Positions 34,085 to 46,250 of a stretch of DNA of 64,000 nucleotides are shown here, piece after piece. Each line of letters starts with the position of its first letter. Positions within the stretch are counted from its first letter, which is position 1. The notes under the pieces are model-generated. The model ran no database searches. It was given only the letters and a program-made list of their open reading frames with translations, and was not told the origin of the DNA. The stretch covers positions 87,387,483 to 87,451,482 of the forward strand of contig OZ035997.1 in NCBI GenBank assembly GCA_964035015.1, read 5' to 3'. The stretch comes from Corallium rubrum. Taxonomy: Eukaryota > Cnidaria > Anthozoa > Scleralcyonacea > Coralliidae. The position numbers and the translations under genes are program-made.

Positions 34085-34513
34085 ATGCTTTCTTTGCAAA
34101 GAAGCCGTCAGGGATTTTCTCCATCACTGCTGCATAAATGTTTCAGCCAAGGTGATGTACAATTTGGTAGACTGGTTCATACCAGGGCTGAAAAGAACTA
34201 TCATGGCAGAAAATTATTTTGGAGCAGTTTATTCATTGGGTCAGTTGGAGCAGGCATTGCTTTGACCTACAACAAACACTCTCTCAATGCAAAATTACAT
34301 CCAACCCCACCACCCTCCCCACCCCTCCCCAGCCTCTTCAACTCTTTACTCAAAAAAAGATGTCGCAAAACACAACTGCTTGGAAAATGGCATCTGGATG
34401 ACATATCAAGGTCATGTTTATGACATCACAAAGTTTGTTGCAGAGCACCCATGGTGGAGATAAGATCCTGTTGGCTTCTGGGGGTCCTTTGGAACCATTT
34501 TGGGCAATGCATG
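34085..34513 (+). pseudogene. SUOX: Sulfite oxidase, N-terminal coding part (disrupted)
   Basis: The ATG at 34085 opens a basic, serine-rich leader (MLSLQRSRQGFSPSLLHKCF), then a hydrophobic segment near residues 45-62 (WSSLFIGSVGAGIALTY). Mitochondrial sulfite oxidase has this layout before its haem domain. A cytochrome b5 domain follows (LYSKKDVAKHN, GIWMTYQGHVYDITKFVAEHP, then GGDKILLASGGPLEPFWAMH). Two frame changes are visible: one in the C-rich stretch at about 34310-34340, where an alternative is a short cryptic intron with acceptor CCCCAG, and one at 34449-34453 inside the haem-binding HPGG motif. The coding sequence stops at 34513, where a gypsy LTR begins; it resumes in the correct register at 41761. 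The enzyme oxidises sulfite to sulfate in the mitochondrial intermembrane space using Mo-cofactor and haem. As assembled, this gene cannot give full-length protein without excision or splicing of 7.2 kb. Confidence 0.85.
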
Positions 34514-34611
34514 TGTTAGACTGTGATTATAAATGTTAGAGAATAAATAGACCGAAATAATAGTTAATTTAACTCAGCGGAAATGTTGCGTAAGGCACAT
34601 CATGATTGACA
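34514..34611 (+). repeat. Truncated 5' LTR of the gypsy element
   Basis: It matches the first 98 bp of the 3' LTR with about three substitutions, then breaks off at ATTGACA, where pol sequence follows. The break lies at a short sequence also present in the full LTR. Confidence 0.9.
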
Positions 34612-37600
34612 ACGGGGAAAAGACAGAGATTCTGTGGGACACTGGAGCTCAGGTATCCATTGTTTCAGCAAGCTTCATGAAGGAGAACTTTCCAAACGTT
34701 TTGATTAGAGATACGAGCGAACTAGTGGATGGTGATCTTACTGTGACTGCAGCCAATGGTAGCAACATACCGTATAAAGGATGGGTAGAACTAGATTTAT
34801 AAATCGGAGATTCTGAACACACACTTTTGGTTCCCTTTTTAGTAGCAAACGAGGAGGTGGAACTTCCTTTGGTTGGCTTCAATGTTATTGAACATTTTAT
34901 TAAGGACAACAAACTTCAAGGCAGCGATATGGAAACTGCTTTCGTTAGTGCAAATGCTTGTGATGCGACAGCCCTTGCCGATTTTGTGAACAATGTCAAC
35001 CATGATGAATTGTGTCTTGTAAAGACATGCAAGAAAGATGTGCTTATACCTCGAGGCCAGTCTGTGAAAGTAAGCTGCAGGGTGAACACTGGTCCACTAG
35101 ATAAACGAACACCAGTTTTGTTTGAAGCTGATGAGAACAGTCAGTGGCCTTCTGGGATTTAAGTTGTTGACACATTATTGACGGTAAATGTGGGCAAATC
35201 TAGTAAAGTGGAAGTGGAGGTAAAGAATATGACCAACCATGACATTAAGTTAAAGAACAGAACAGTACTAGGCCGTCTACAACTTATTCAATCAGTTGTT
35301 CCTGTGGAGGTGAAATTAAAGACAGATGGATCTACCGGACAATCATCTCCACAACAAAACGAAGAAAACAACAGCGCGGCAACTTTCCAGAATAATCGCG
35401 AACCAATAAACTTGCCGAACAATTTGAAAGACGTGGATTTAGGTGACTTAAACAGTGAGCAAAGAGAAACTGCTGCGCAGCTGCTGATCGAACAGGCCGA
35501 TGTATTTGCCCAAGACGACGATGACATTGGTTGTATCTCTGATCTCCAAATGAACATCCAACTCAACGACACCACACCTGTTCAGAAGAACTACGTCGCT
35601 GTTCCCCGACCATTGTATCCAGAAGTGAAAGCTTATGTTGAAGATTTATTGAATAAAAATGTTATTCGCAAATCGACATCATCCTACAGTTCGCCTGTGG
35701 TTTGCGTTAGAAAGAAAGATCAGAGCCTAAGGTTATGTGTGGATTATCGTGAGCTGAACAAGAGAACTCAAGTAGATCGTCATCCTATTCCTAGGATCCA
35801 GGAAACCCTAGACAATCTCGGTGGCAATTCATGGTTTTCGGTACTTGACCAAGGGAAAGCCTACCATCAAGGGTTCCTCAAGGCCGAAAGCCAGCCTCTC
35901 ACTGCGTTCATAACACCATGGGGGCTGTACGAGTGGGTGCGCATTCCTTTTGGACTTTGCAACGCACCAGCCTCTTTTCAGCATTTCATGGAAATGTGCC
36001 TTGGGGATTTACGAGATGAAATATGCGTGCCATATCTGGATGACATTATCGTCTTCAGCACATCTTTCGATAAACACATTGTACACCTTCGAAAAGTCCT
36101 TCAGCGCCTGAAAGAACATGGTGTCAAGTTGAAACCAAAAAAGTGTACCATGTTCAAGCGAGAGGTTTTGTTCCTTGGACGAGTCGTTTCAGAAGAAGGA
36201 TACAAGTTGGATCCGTCTACAATTACACCCGTACTTCGTCTGAAAGAAACTCCTCCCAAAACCATAAACGAGGCCCGGAAACTAATGGGATTTTTGAACT
36301 ATTATCGTCGATATATCGAGAACTTTTCACGGATTGCCAAACCAATTTACGACCTGGTAAAGTTAGTGGACAAAGACGAAACGAACGCCAATCCCAAGAG
36401 AAAACGACGCAGCCAGCCACCTCCAAACCAAGAAATTATTTGGACAGAAACTCACCAATCAGCTAAGGAGCAACTTATCGAATGTCTTGTAAGCGTCCCA
36501 GTGATGGCATACCCAGAACCCAATAGCCCTTATGTACTGCACACAGATGCATCCGAAAGCGGACTAGGTGCTGTGCTCTACCAACAACAAAACGATGTTC
36601 TGCGTGTTATTGCTTATGGTTCTCGCACATTAACTCCAGCAGAGAAGAATTACCATCTTCATTCCGGCAAATTGGAATTTCTCGCTTTGAAGTGGGCAAT
36701 TTGTGAACAATTTAGGGACTACCTCTACTATGCTCCAAGTTTTCTTGTGTTTACAGATAACAATCCATTGACCTATGTCTTGCCAACCGCTAAGCTAAAT
36801 GCCACTGGACTCGGTGGGTTGGGGAGCTAGCGGGTTTCCACTTTACAATACGTTATCGACCAGGCAGAGCAAACGCTGACGCCGACACGTTATCCCGAAC
36901 TCCGAATGATATGGACGAGTACATGAGATCGTGTACGGAGGAAACCAGTCAAAACGAGTTACGAACAATCATTCAAACCGTGCAGCTTCAAGAACAGGGA
37001 AAGGTGAACTGGGTATCTTCGTTGACTAACGATCCAAGTATTCTCAGTGCCGACGCATCACGCCCTCTAGAGAACAACGGACCAACACTCGAATTAAATG
37101 ACATTCGACAGGCCCAAACCGAAGATAGTGTTATTGGTACAGCGTACTCGTTTATCAAAGCAAACAAACGACCCACCATAAGTCAGCGAGCCCGTGAATC
37201 AGCCGACACACGCCTGCTTTTCCACGAATGGCAGAAACTAGCAATCGACGCACATGGAATCTTACGAAGGAAAAGTGGTCCACGCAACCAAATAGTTCTT
37301 CCCAGAAAGTATCACCCTATGGTTCTGAGAGAGCTTCACAACAATATGGGTCATCTGGAATCTGATCGGGTTCTACACCTCGTAAGAGATCGATTTTATT
37401 GGCCGCGAATGCAAAGTGATGTGGAAAATTACGTTAAGAACCTCTGTCACTGTATTAAACAGAAACCTCAAAGATTAAAAAACAGAGCTCCACTTCAACC
37501 AATCCTTACCTCGTCGCCATTCGAGTTGGTATCAATAGATTTTGTTCACCTAGAAAAGTCGAGTGGAGGATTCGAGTATATCCTAGTGATTGCATGTTGA

Positions 37601-38303
37601 TCACTTTACGCGATATGCCCAAGGGTACCCTACCCGCAACAAGACAGGAAGAACAGTGGCAGAGAAACTGTACAACGATTTTGTGCTACGTTTTGGATTT
37701 CCCGCCAAATTCCATCACGATCAGGGTGGCGAATTCGAGAACCAACTCCTCCTGAGACTTCAACAGCTATGTGGTGTAAAGCATTCCCGCACAACACCGT
37801 ACCACCCACCAGGAAACGTACAGGTGGAACGATTTAATAGAACGCTGCTGGATATGCTTCGAACACTTCCTGACAACGAGAAGTCGCACTGGAAAGATCA
37901 CGTAAACAAGGTGGTGCACGCGTATAACTGCACGCGAAAGGATTCGACCGGGTATTCACCATTCTTCCTCCTGTTTCGACGACACCCCCGGCTACCAATC
38001 GACCTTATTTTTAACTCCAGCACATCAACACCTAATAAGAACTATCCACAGTACGTTTCACAATGGAGAAATGCAATGCAAGAAGCATACCAACTAGCAG
38101 GACAGAAGATGAATCAGAGAGGTTCTACAGCCAAGAAGTACTACGATCGTTGGCTACGGAGTTCAGTTCTACAGCCTGGTGATCGAGTTCTGGTGCGAAA
38201 CCTGAGTGAACGTGGTGGTCCTGGAAAGCTTAGATCATACTGGGAAAATGACGTTCACGTCGTGGTTCAACGGAAAGGTCTGCAAAGTCCAGTTTATGAG
38301 GTT
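34602..38303 (+). pseudogene. Gypsy pol: protease, reverse transcriptase, RNase H, integrase (broken)
   Basis: Segments in order: retropepsin-like protease with LWDTGAQVSIV (34630), closed by a TAA at 34800-34802; a linker ending in a stop at 35160-35162; then a 550-codon frame with reverse transcriptase ([40 protein letters not shown] with the catalytic YLDD at about 36030) and RNase H ([16 protein letters not shown]). A frame change at about 36820 leads into the RNase H end (ADADTLSRTPND). The integrase zinc module (LRELHNNMGH, CHC) and catalytic core follow. A frame break at about 37590 precedes the second catalytic Asp ([10 protein letters not shown]) and the Glu ([14 protein letters not shown]). 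The C-terminal GPY-like region ([11 protein letters not shown]) is interrupted at 38303 by an insertion. Inactive. Confidence 0.9.
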
Positions 38304-40303
38304 TTTTCGTCCGGCCCTGATATTATCCGCCACTGGTGATGGATAACTTCGATTCGTTGTGGATCTGTGTGGTTTTGACCAAAATTATCCCCCATGGGCT
38401 TAAAATGACCCTGAAAGATCCCTTTTTAAAATGAAACCTTTATAATGATATGCCATGAAGTACTACCCGAGCTCTGAGCGATGAAATATAATTGAAATAC
38501 GAAACCGGAAATTTGGTCGTGGCGTGGCGAAACAACACGAAGAAAATGGCTTTTTTTGGTCAATATATAAGCGAAACCAACCAAATTTTTAGCTGTAACT
38601 GCTCCTAAAGTAAGTATAAGCATTTGTTTGATGTAACTAGAAATACATAAATGCAACAACCCCTCGTCTGCTTTTATATGGTTTTTGAAATGCACCCCAC
38701 CCACCCCACCTTCCAATTAAAATAAGCACTCTTGATATAACTCCTCAGGATAATTACAGAATTTATGATTAGGATGACTGAAATGAAAGTTGAACATATC
38801 AAAGGAAAACTTACAGATTTCATATTAAACTCTGGTTGTAAAAATATATTGTTTTTAGCCATTTAGGAAGTTTCCATAGGAATTACGTTTATGTTTTGCA
38901 AAGGCAGGATTAACACTTAACAGCTCAAAAACTACATTTATAATAGGAGATAAAAACAACAGACAACCTATAAATTTCAGTCTGTATAATACAGGAAAAA
39001 AGAAAATGGACAAAGCCTATGAGTATTTATGATAAGTGCTTGCAATTAAGTCAATGAAAAACATCACGTCCACAGTAGCAAAGGGAAAGCATCAAAGCAC
39101 GAAAACATGAAGCTGTATACTGCTTAATGGTAAAGCAAAAACTCGAAAACAACATATTATTAAAGTAACTGACGAGTGCCTAAAAGGGTTCTATTTAAAC
39201 GTCTTGCCGTTCTTGGCGTTTACAGAATATATTAATGAATAAATGCTGATTACAATCACCAAAATAAATAAATACAAATGCCCTACCGTCAGTTTTTGTT
39301 TACCATACGGCGTTTGGTTTCTTCAGGTTTTCTGGTTTCTCTTCAAGATATATTAAACCGGCTGTTTGTATCCTTCTTTTATTTGTTGTTCTGCTTCTTT
39401 CCGTTTAAAACAAAACCATTTGAAACCATTTTGTTTCGCAAAATATGGAAATAACTATAATAACTATACGTTTTCTTCAAAGCTAGTCACCAGTGCCCAA
39501 TTATTTTACCGCGTGACACCCTACGACGTATATATATAAACTATTTCCAGATTTTTGTCTCCCTTGCTTTTTCTACACGCGTGTAAAGTGGACTCCACGC
39601 ATGTCGGGATTAGCACCCTCACCCGGGCTCCGGGCCTTCGGCCCTACGCCCGAGCTCGGGGATTATTTCGTAGATTGGCAATAATTTGGTAAAATTTGAC
39701 GAAAATGAACTCAGCCGATCGGCCGTTTTTTCGAACAAAATTTGCCTAGACTTGTCGGCGTTGTAATGGCTCACAGGAGTAAATATCATGCAAAATAACA
39801 ACAAATTTGAATAGCTGACTTAAAAACGATCTTAATGATGTATTATGGTCGTATGTTCTTGTTTAATTCTGTTTTAATTTGTAAATTTCCAAAATAAGTG
39901 ATCCCGCTCGACGGCACCACGGGGGGTCGCCCAATGAAAAATACTAAAAAATCAATATAATATTCGCATTTTATTATATTGCTTTAATTTTTTCAATTTG
40001 AATTTGTGAAATAGTGCTTTTCATTTTACTTCCCCAAACTTTGGTGCTAAAGTCATTTATTGTTTAAATATTTAACATTTTGTTGTAGATTATAATAATA
40101 TTATTAATAATAATTAGCATAAATTAGCATAATTTGCAAAATGGGTTGTCTGACAAGACCCGACAATCCAAAATTTGAATAGTAGAGGTGAAAACGATTC
40201 AAATGATGTATTGTGGTATTATTTTTGTGTTATTATGCCATGCTAATTCACAAATTTGCTGAGACCACCTGCTGTGAGTGGTTTTCGCGCGAGACAAGAA
40301 TGA
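38304..40303. mobile_element. 2.0 kb insertion inside the gypsy pol tail
   Basis: Pol homology stops after VYEV at 38303 and resumes with KSETTGTKSRILHRN from 40307. GTT occurs at both junctions (38301-38303 and 40304-40306), a possible 3 bp duplication. The insert has no clear terminal inverted repeats and no protein I recognise. It includes a GC-rich patch (39597-39665, CCCGGGCTCCGGGCC and CCCGAGCTCGGGG) in otherwise AT-rich DNA. It is younger than the gypsy insertion. Confidence 0.7.
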
Positions 40304-40306
40304 GTT

Positions 40307-41086
40307 AAGTCTGAAACTACAGGAACGAAAAGCCGAATTTTGCACAGAAATTTACTGCTTCCGTGCGACTTCTTGCCAGTTGAACGTCAACAGACTAATG
40401 CTACCTCAACAATTCCACCACAACGACCACGTAACAAACGGAAACAAAGGCTCGTTGTCCCAGTAACGAACAATAGCGAAACTTCCACTGACGACGAAGA
40501 GATGCCTGATGTTGTCACGATCTTCAACCCCAGAGACGCAGTTCAAAATCCCCACCACGAGAGTGTTCCGGAGACCGAAATTGTTCCAGAGATCGAAATT
40601 GTTCCAGAGACTGAGATTGTTCCAGAGAACGTTAGGCATAACGATCAGCTGCAAGACGTATTACCTGCAGCACCTGAAGACAATAACGACCATGGTGAGC
40701 AAGATGGTGCAAATCAAATTGGTGAAATGGAAGCGCCTCCATTGGTGGAACCAAGAACAAGAAGAGTGAGACAACCACCTGACCGCCTAACGTACTACGG
40801 ACGTGGCCAAGTAGGACCAGCAAACCTGTTTCACACGTCGGCAACATCTCCACCAATTCGTTGGTGTCCACCTCACCTGTTTGCGACCAATACGCCTTTT
40901 CCACTTGTCTACCCACCACCCATGTATGGATCGCCCGTCGTTAACATACCTTACCTATTTCCCAACCACAACACCCCGTACCCTAACCACAACTTACCTT
41001 ATCCACTCACCAACTTCCAGCAACCTGTATGTGGACAGTCAACGATGCCTTATCAAGCCAACTGGAACTTTAATCCATATTATTAA
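40307..41086 (+). pseudogene. C-terminal tail of gypsy pol
   Basis: After the 2 kb insert the polyprotein continues with LHRNLLLPCDFLPVE. An acidic stretch with four 'PE(T/I)EIVPE' type repeats (40575-40635) follows, then a proline/tyrosine-rich tail ending NFNPYY and a TAA at 41084-41086. Such low-complexity tails are common at the ends of gypsy polyproteins of marine invertebrates. Cut off from the rest of pol, it has no independent start. Confidence 0.8.
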
Positions 41087-41441
41087 ATTAACTCTTACTA
41101 GTACAATTATTATAAAAAAAAAAATGCTCCATAACGTTTACGCTATACTGTTTAAGATACATGAGTATCTAGAAGCTATCATGCGAGACGAATAGATTTG
41201 ATACCAATTGGTGATACAAGCTGCAGCGTATTATTCTAGTATTTGATAGAAGAAAAGAGATGATTATAAATTTGATAAGTAGGATCCTGTCAAAGTTTTT
41301 CAAGTATGATGATAGCGTTCATGAAGAGAATACCTCTAGAATAACTGGGTACCACATGGTACCTCCAGTTTTTTGAAGATCAGTATGTTGAGAAGCCCCA
41401 GTTAGTGTCACGGGACGACACTTATTTCAAGAGGGGGAATA

Positions 41442-41760
41442 TGTTAGACTGTGATTATAAATGTTAGAGAATAAATAAACCGAAATAATAGTTAATTTAA
41501 CTCAGCGGAAATGTTGCGTAAGGCTCATCATTATTGACAGTCGAAACCAGAGCACATGGTTTCTAACTCAATTATTAGGTCTAGTGTTTCAGAAGTCAGG
41601 TCAGTGTCGAGATCGACACACGTGGAAATAATAGAAGTGTAAGAACGACGTGTAAATATTTGGGTTAAACTCGGAAAATAAAGTATAAGTTGGAGTCTAC
41701 TTTGTCTTTGGTTTACGTTGGTAATCCTGGTATAAAGAACCTGAACGAACAAGAGTAACA
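41442..41760 (+). repeat. 3' LTR of the gypsy element
   Basis: 319 bp, TGTTAG...AACA, preceded by a purine tract AAGAGGGGGAA (41430-41440). It contains AATAAA-type signals, and the CATG target duplication follows directly. Confidence 0.92.
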
Positions 41761-42754
41761 CATGCTGTCCACCAGGAACCAGAGATTATTAAGATGCTTG
41801 ATAAGTATAATATTGGTGAGCTCAAAGCAGAAGACAGGAAATTAGTATCCGACACCAACGACCCATATGCTAATGATCCAGATCGTCACCCATCTCTTGT
41901 TGTACGCTCAAAGAAGCCATTCAATGCTGAGACACCACTGGCCTTACTTGGTGACAGTATGGTCACGCCAAATTATTTGTTCTATGTTCGTAACCACCTT
42001 CCAGTGCCTGAAGTTGATCCAAAGTTGTACCAACTTGAGGTGAATATTGGTAAAGATGTTAAGCCATTAAAGTTGACATTGGACCAATTAAAAAGCAAGT
42101 TTAAACAACACACATTTGCAGTAGCCATTCAGTGTGTAGGTAATAGGCGAGATGAAATGAATGCTATTAAGAAAGTCAAAGGACTCACATGGGCTGAGGG
42201 GGCAATTGGAAATGCATATTGGACTGGAGTCAAACTACGAGACATTCTACTCGAGGCAGGCTACAGCGCAAACGATGCCACTGATGCAAAACATGTGCAG
42301 TTTGAAGGCTTAGATTTTGATGCATCTAAGACTCCTTATGGTGCTTCTATTTCATTAAAGAAGGCAATTGATCCTGAGGGAGATGTCTTAGTAGCATTTG
42401 CTATGAATGGTGAAGATATCCCTAAAGATCATGTTTATCCTATCAGGGTCATTATTCTCGGTGTGGTTGGAGCTAGACAAGTAAAATGGCTTTCAAAAAT
42501 TTCACTGAGTGATGAGGAAAGTCATTGTCATTGGCAACGTAATGATTACAAAGGTTTCTCTCCAAGTACTGACTGGGATACAGTAGATTTTAAATCAGCA
42601 CCATCCATTCAAGATCTTCCTGTCCAGTCCGCTATTTGTGAACCTGCAAATGGTGCATCGTTGGAAGAAGGAACGGAAGAGTTTACTGTTAAAGGTTACG
42701 CGTGGAGTGGAGGTGGACGAGATATTGTGCGTGTTGATGTTTCCCCCGATGGAG
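41761..42754 (+). CDS. SUOX: Sulfite oxidase, molybdenum-cofactor and dimerisation domains (exon)
   Basis: This resumes the sulfite oxidase frame directly after the gypsy element (HAVHQEPEIIKMLDKY); the second His of AVH is at the position of the second haem ligand. The Mo-cofactor domain follows: DPYANDPDRHPSLVV, FYVRNHLPVPEVD, and QCVGNRRDEM with the Cys that ligates molybdenum. Next come ARQVKWLSKISLS, HWQRNDYKGFSPS and the dimerisation domain (VKGYAWSGGGRDIVRVDVS). It is open throughout. The donor is GAG|GTTTGT at 42754/42755. The gypsy insertion lies between the two haem-binding histidines, so the coding sequence on both sides belongs to one protein. Confidence 0.92.
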
Positions 42755-42932
42755 GTTTGTATCCAAGTTGACACTAAAGAGGTTAATTTGCATTTAATGT
42801 TTGTACAAAATGGTGCCACGCTCAGCAACACTTCTTTGCACTAGTAACTTCTAGTTATAAATTATTATTTATGTAATGTAATTACTGAACTTAACTTCAA
42901 GAAAATAGAAAAGTTCGTTTTGCTTCTTGCAG

Positions 42933-43177
42933 GAAAAACATGGCAAATAGCTGAACTGAAAAAATCTGAAGAGCCAGAAGGACGGAGTTGGGGTTGGACG
43001 CTATGGGAGAGTACTATTCCAGTGAATAATCGTGAAACTATAGAGGTATGCTGTAAAGCTGTCGATTCCTCGCACAATACTCAGCCTGGAACTGTTGCAC
43101 CTATATGGAATCTGAGTGGTGTTCTTTCAACCGCTTGGCATCGTGTTAAAATTACTGTACCACCGGATGAAGAGTGA
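42933..43177 (+). CDS. SUOX: Sulfite oxidase, last exon
   Basis: The acceptor TTCTTGCAG precedes 42933. The split glycine codon is completed and the frame reads KTWQIAELKKSEEPEG, then CCKAVDSSHNTQPGTVAPIW and GVLSTAWHRVKITV, the conserved C-terminal dimerisation domain of animal sulfite oxidase. Stop TGA at 43175-43177. The intron is only 178 bp. Confidence 0.93.
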
Positions 43178-44506
43178 TCAACCTTTCTTATTTTGATGTA
43201 AACGATCGATAATAAGCCCCTGAAAATAACCTCTTCCGAAGATAAGCCGCCTACTTCTTAGACATAATTTTTTTTTTAAAGAAGTGATAAGAAGTAATAT
43301 TGGGCATTTCACTCGATTACATAGCATGTTCTAGGGATTTTTGGTGAAGGAAAATTCGAGTGTAGAATATATGCATTTTAAGACCAAACCGGGACCAGTT
43401 GCCAAAAAAGATCTTGCACAGTATCAGGGAATTTAATAATATTATCCAGCTGTATACGTTATAAAATTTGTTGCTGTAACGTATTCCGGTGATTCCGATT
43501 CCAATATACGATCGAGAAACGAGATTTAATAATGCCGCCGCCGGCGTAGACGTAGTTGATCGTCGTCGCAATTTCATGCATGCGTATAATACAAGATCGA
43601 AGTTTCAGTTTCGCCGTTTTTTCAGGTATTTCTTTAATTTTTTAACAGTTTTTAGGATACCACAACACGCTAGGGGGGTTTATATATTGAATTTTATAAA
43701 TATTTTATATAAAACTTCACTTTTTCGTGGCTGAACTCTAGCTGTTTTATAATAGCAGTTGCCCCGCTCTGGTATGATGTTGACAATATATTTATATTAA
43801 AATATTCTTTCTTAATGTTCAACTATGCTATGTGTCTATCTATACTCATGGTCAAAATGGCAGTCCACTGGACTCATATGTCCACTGGTCCGTGTAAAAG
43901 TCCGCGATTGGGGACGAAATCTATTTGTCGACGGTCCCTTATTATCAATAGAGCTGTCTAATCTTGTCTCATTAATAGTCAGTATGTCAAATGGTTGTTC
44001 GTAAATAAATATTCTAAATTCTAAGTTCCTCAATATGTTCAATTAAGCTTGTAATATTGAGGTGGCCAATTTTAAATCCTCTTAGTTTTTGATAAACAAT
44101 TTTACTCGATGGTGATAACTGATTCGTTGAAGTCATATCTACTGATTCGCAATCGTCTTGTGAAGATACTACTCAAATCTGTAGAGCGAGACATAGACGA
44201 TGTTTTCATCGCTTCCGAAGCAACAGTTTCGTTAACCGCAGATCAATTTCAAAGCAATCGGATGTTTATCACGTGGTACATGAGAATACACCTCGTGATT
44301 GCTTTGAAATTGATCCGCGGTTAATAAAACTGACACTTAGGAAGCGATAAAAAATCGACCATGTCTCGCTCTACTGATTTGAGTAGTATGCCCAAATTTT
44401 CGTGGTTGTTAGTCGAATGTGGGAAGCTACGCGTTGGATAAACTAGTCAATTATCAATGTTATTTACAATAAATTCTTTGATGTTTTTAGCTAATACTGT
44501 GGAGCC
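43178..44506. other. Intergenic sequence with one foldback repeat
   Basis: The first few hundred bases probably include sulfite oxidase 3' UTR. At 44165-44390 there is an inverted repeat with arms of about 90 bp (AGATACTACTCAAATCTGTA / CTGATTTGAGTAGTATG; ATTGATCCGCGGTTAA / TTAACCGCAGATCAAT). No gene recognised. Confidence 0.55.
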
Positions 44507-44990
44507 TTAGACCCCGTTCACACGAGTCCGGAGCGAGTTGAAAACGGCGCTAAAAAGTCACAAAACGCTGTTGCGTTCACTCGGCACCGGATCGAAATTG
44601 TGTGAAAACGGCGCTCTAACCGGAGCGTTTTGAAAACGATTTCTAGACGGAGCGAAGTGAAACGGAACCCTTGGTGGTGTCGTGTGAACACAAGATCCGC
44701 CACTTTTTCGCTCCGCTTTAGTACCCAGTTCCTAAATTTTTGGTTCCTAACCAAACGGCTGACGTATTTTTCAGCGATGGAAAACTTTATTTGTCGTCTC
44801 GACTTCGGAAAGCTTCTGCTAAGAACTTGTGCTGCTGTTTGAACAATTATAACATTATTACAACAATGACTAGGCAGTGTAAATAGGAGAAGATGAAGTC
44901 AATAAGGTGAGTTCCTAACGGAAAGACTAAAATTGTAAACCTAGAATGCACTATACACCTTGGGGGATAATATTCTTTGAATTGCTTCTC

Positions 44991-45604
44991 CATGGCGAGA
45001 AATAATGGTCACGCATGCGCGTAATGCATGCCCACTTACAAATATTTTGACTAGAAAAGTTCTGAAAGATTAATAGGACTTACATAAAGGATGAGTGAAA
45101 CAATCGTCGTAGCAGTGTCAATTTTTGAATTATTTCAAATGTTTCAATCTGAATCGTATAGTGCAACACATCTGCGATAGAAATATCATGAGCGATATGC
45201 CACAGATATTAAATCCGTTGCGGTTTTTGATATACTATTTTGAGCACAAGTCTAACATAAGCCAATATGGTGAATACGCAAATTGTACCAACCTTGCTGC
45301 TCACGTTATCGAAAATCAAACAGAGGTATACTATTTCCGTACAAGTTTCGATCTGATTCGGCTACTATAACGATTCGTCTTTTCGATGATATTCTTCATT
45401 TCTAGCCTGTATTTGTCGTTGTTGCGGTTTTCAATCCCAAAACTTCAGTATTTTCTGATCATCGAATGAAGATTTCATCCAACATTGCATAAATTAGTTG
45501 TTCTCTTTTCTTCTGAACCGCGGAACTGTGACGACCGCACGACATAGCTACCAGTTTAATAGGGCTTTAGCTCCGCCTCTCTATGTCCACCATTTCTCGC
45601 CATG
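44991..45604. mobile_element. Nested MITE with CATGGCGAGAAAT termini
   Basis: The ends are CATGGCGAGAAATAATGG and the complement of CATGGCGAGAAATGGTGG. The sister copy near 54340 reads straight through this point (TTGCTCCTCGTTTCC), so it is an insertion, with little or no target duplication. An 81-codon open frame inside (45125-45370) has no domain I recognise. Confidence 0.75.
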
Positions 45605-46250
45605 CGTTTCCATTTACTTTTGACGAGATATGGCTACACTGTTAATTCTAGGGAGTAATTTTAACTCCACCGTAAGAGTTGAAACAACTCCCTTTTGGGG
45701 AGTAAAAAAAAATAGAGTATATTTCACTCCCAAGCCAGAGTTAAACCTACTCCACTTCAGTTCATATTTAAACTTTTACTCTACGAAGAGTAAATATTAC
45801 TCCACTGCAGGGATAAAATATACTCCAGCAAAGGAGTACAAATATTAGAGTACTTTTTACTCCTTTATTATTACTCCAGGAGTAACTTTAACCCCAATCT
45901 TACTACTCTGGGAGTCAATCCAACTCTCATAAAGGAGTAAAATGTACTCTTGAAAAGGAATAGACATATCGGAGTAATTATTGTATATTTACTCCTTTAT
46001 TTTCACTCCAAAAAAGGAGTAAACATACCGGAGTAAGTAATGCATTTCTGGGAGTCAATACAACTGTCATAAAGGAGTAAAATGTACTTTCGAAAAGGGA
46101 TAAACATAACGGAGTAATTAATGTATATTTTCTCCTTAATTTTCACTCAAAAAAGGATGTATTTTGTATTTTGCAAGGATGTAAAGGAGGGTGTATTTTT
46201 TTTCTAAATTTTTACTCCACAAGTACGTTTAACTTCAACAGAAACAAAGT

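Larger units (their letters stand above)
34514..41760 (+). mobile_element. Decayed Ty3/gypsy LTR retrotransposon inserted in sulfite oxidase
   Basis: The element begins TGTTAGACTGTG at 34514 and ends GAGTAACA at 41760, flanked by a 4 bp duplication CATG (34510-34513 and 41761-41764). The 5' LTR is cut to about 98 bp and is joined directly to the protease region, so most of the LTR, the primer site and gag are gone. The 3' LTR is complete (319 bp). Pol has two in-frame stops, two or more frame changes, and a 2 kb insertion near its 3' end. The protease-RT-RNaseH-integrase order is that of Ty3/gypsy. The LTR remnant differs from the 3' LTR at about 3 of 98 positions, so the insertion is not ancient despite the internal damage. 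Confidence 0.93.
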
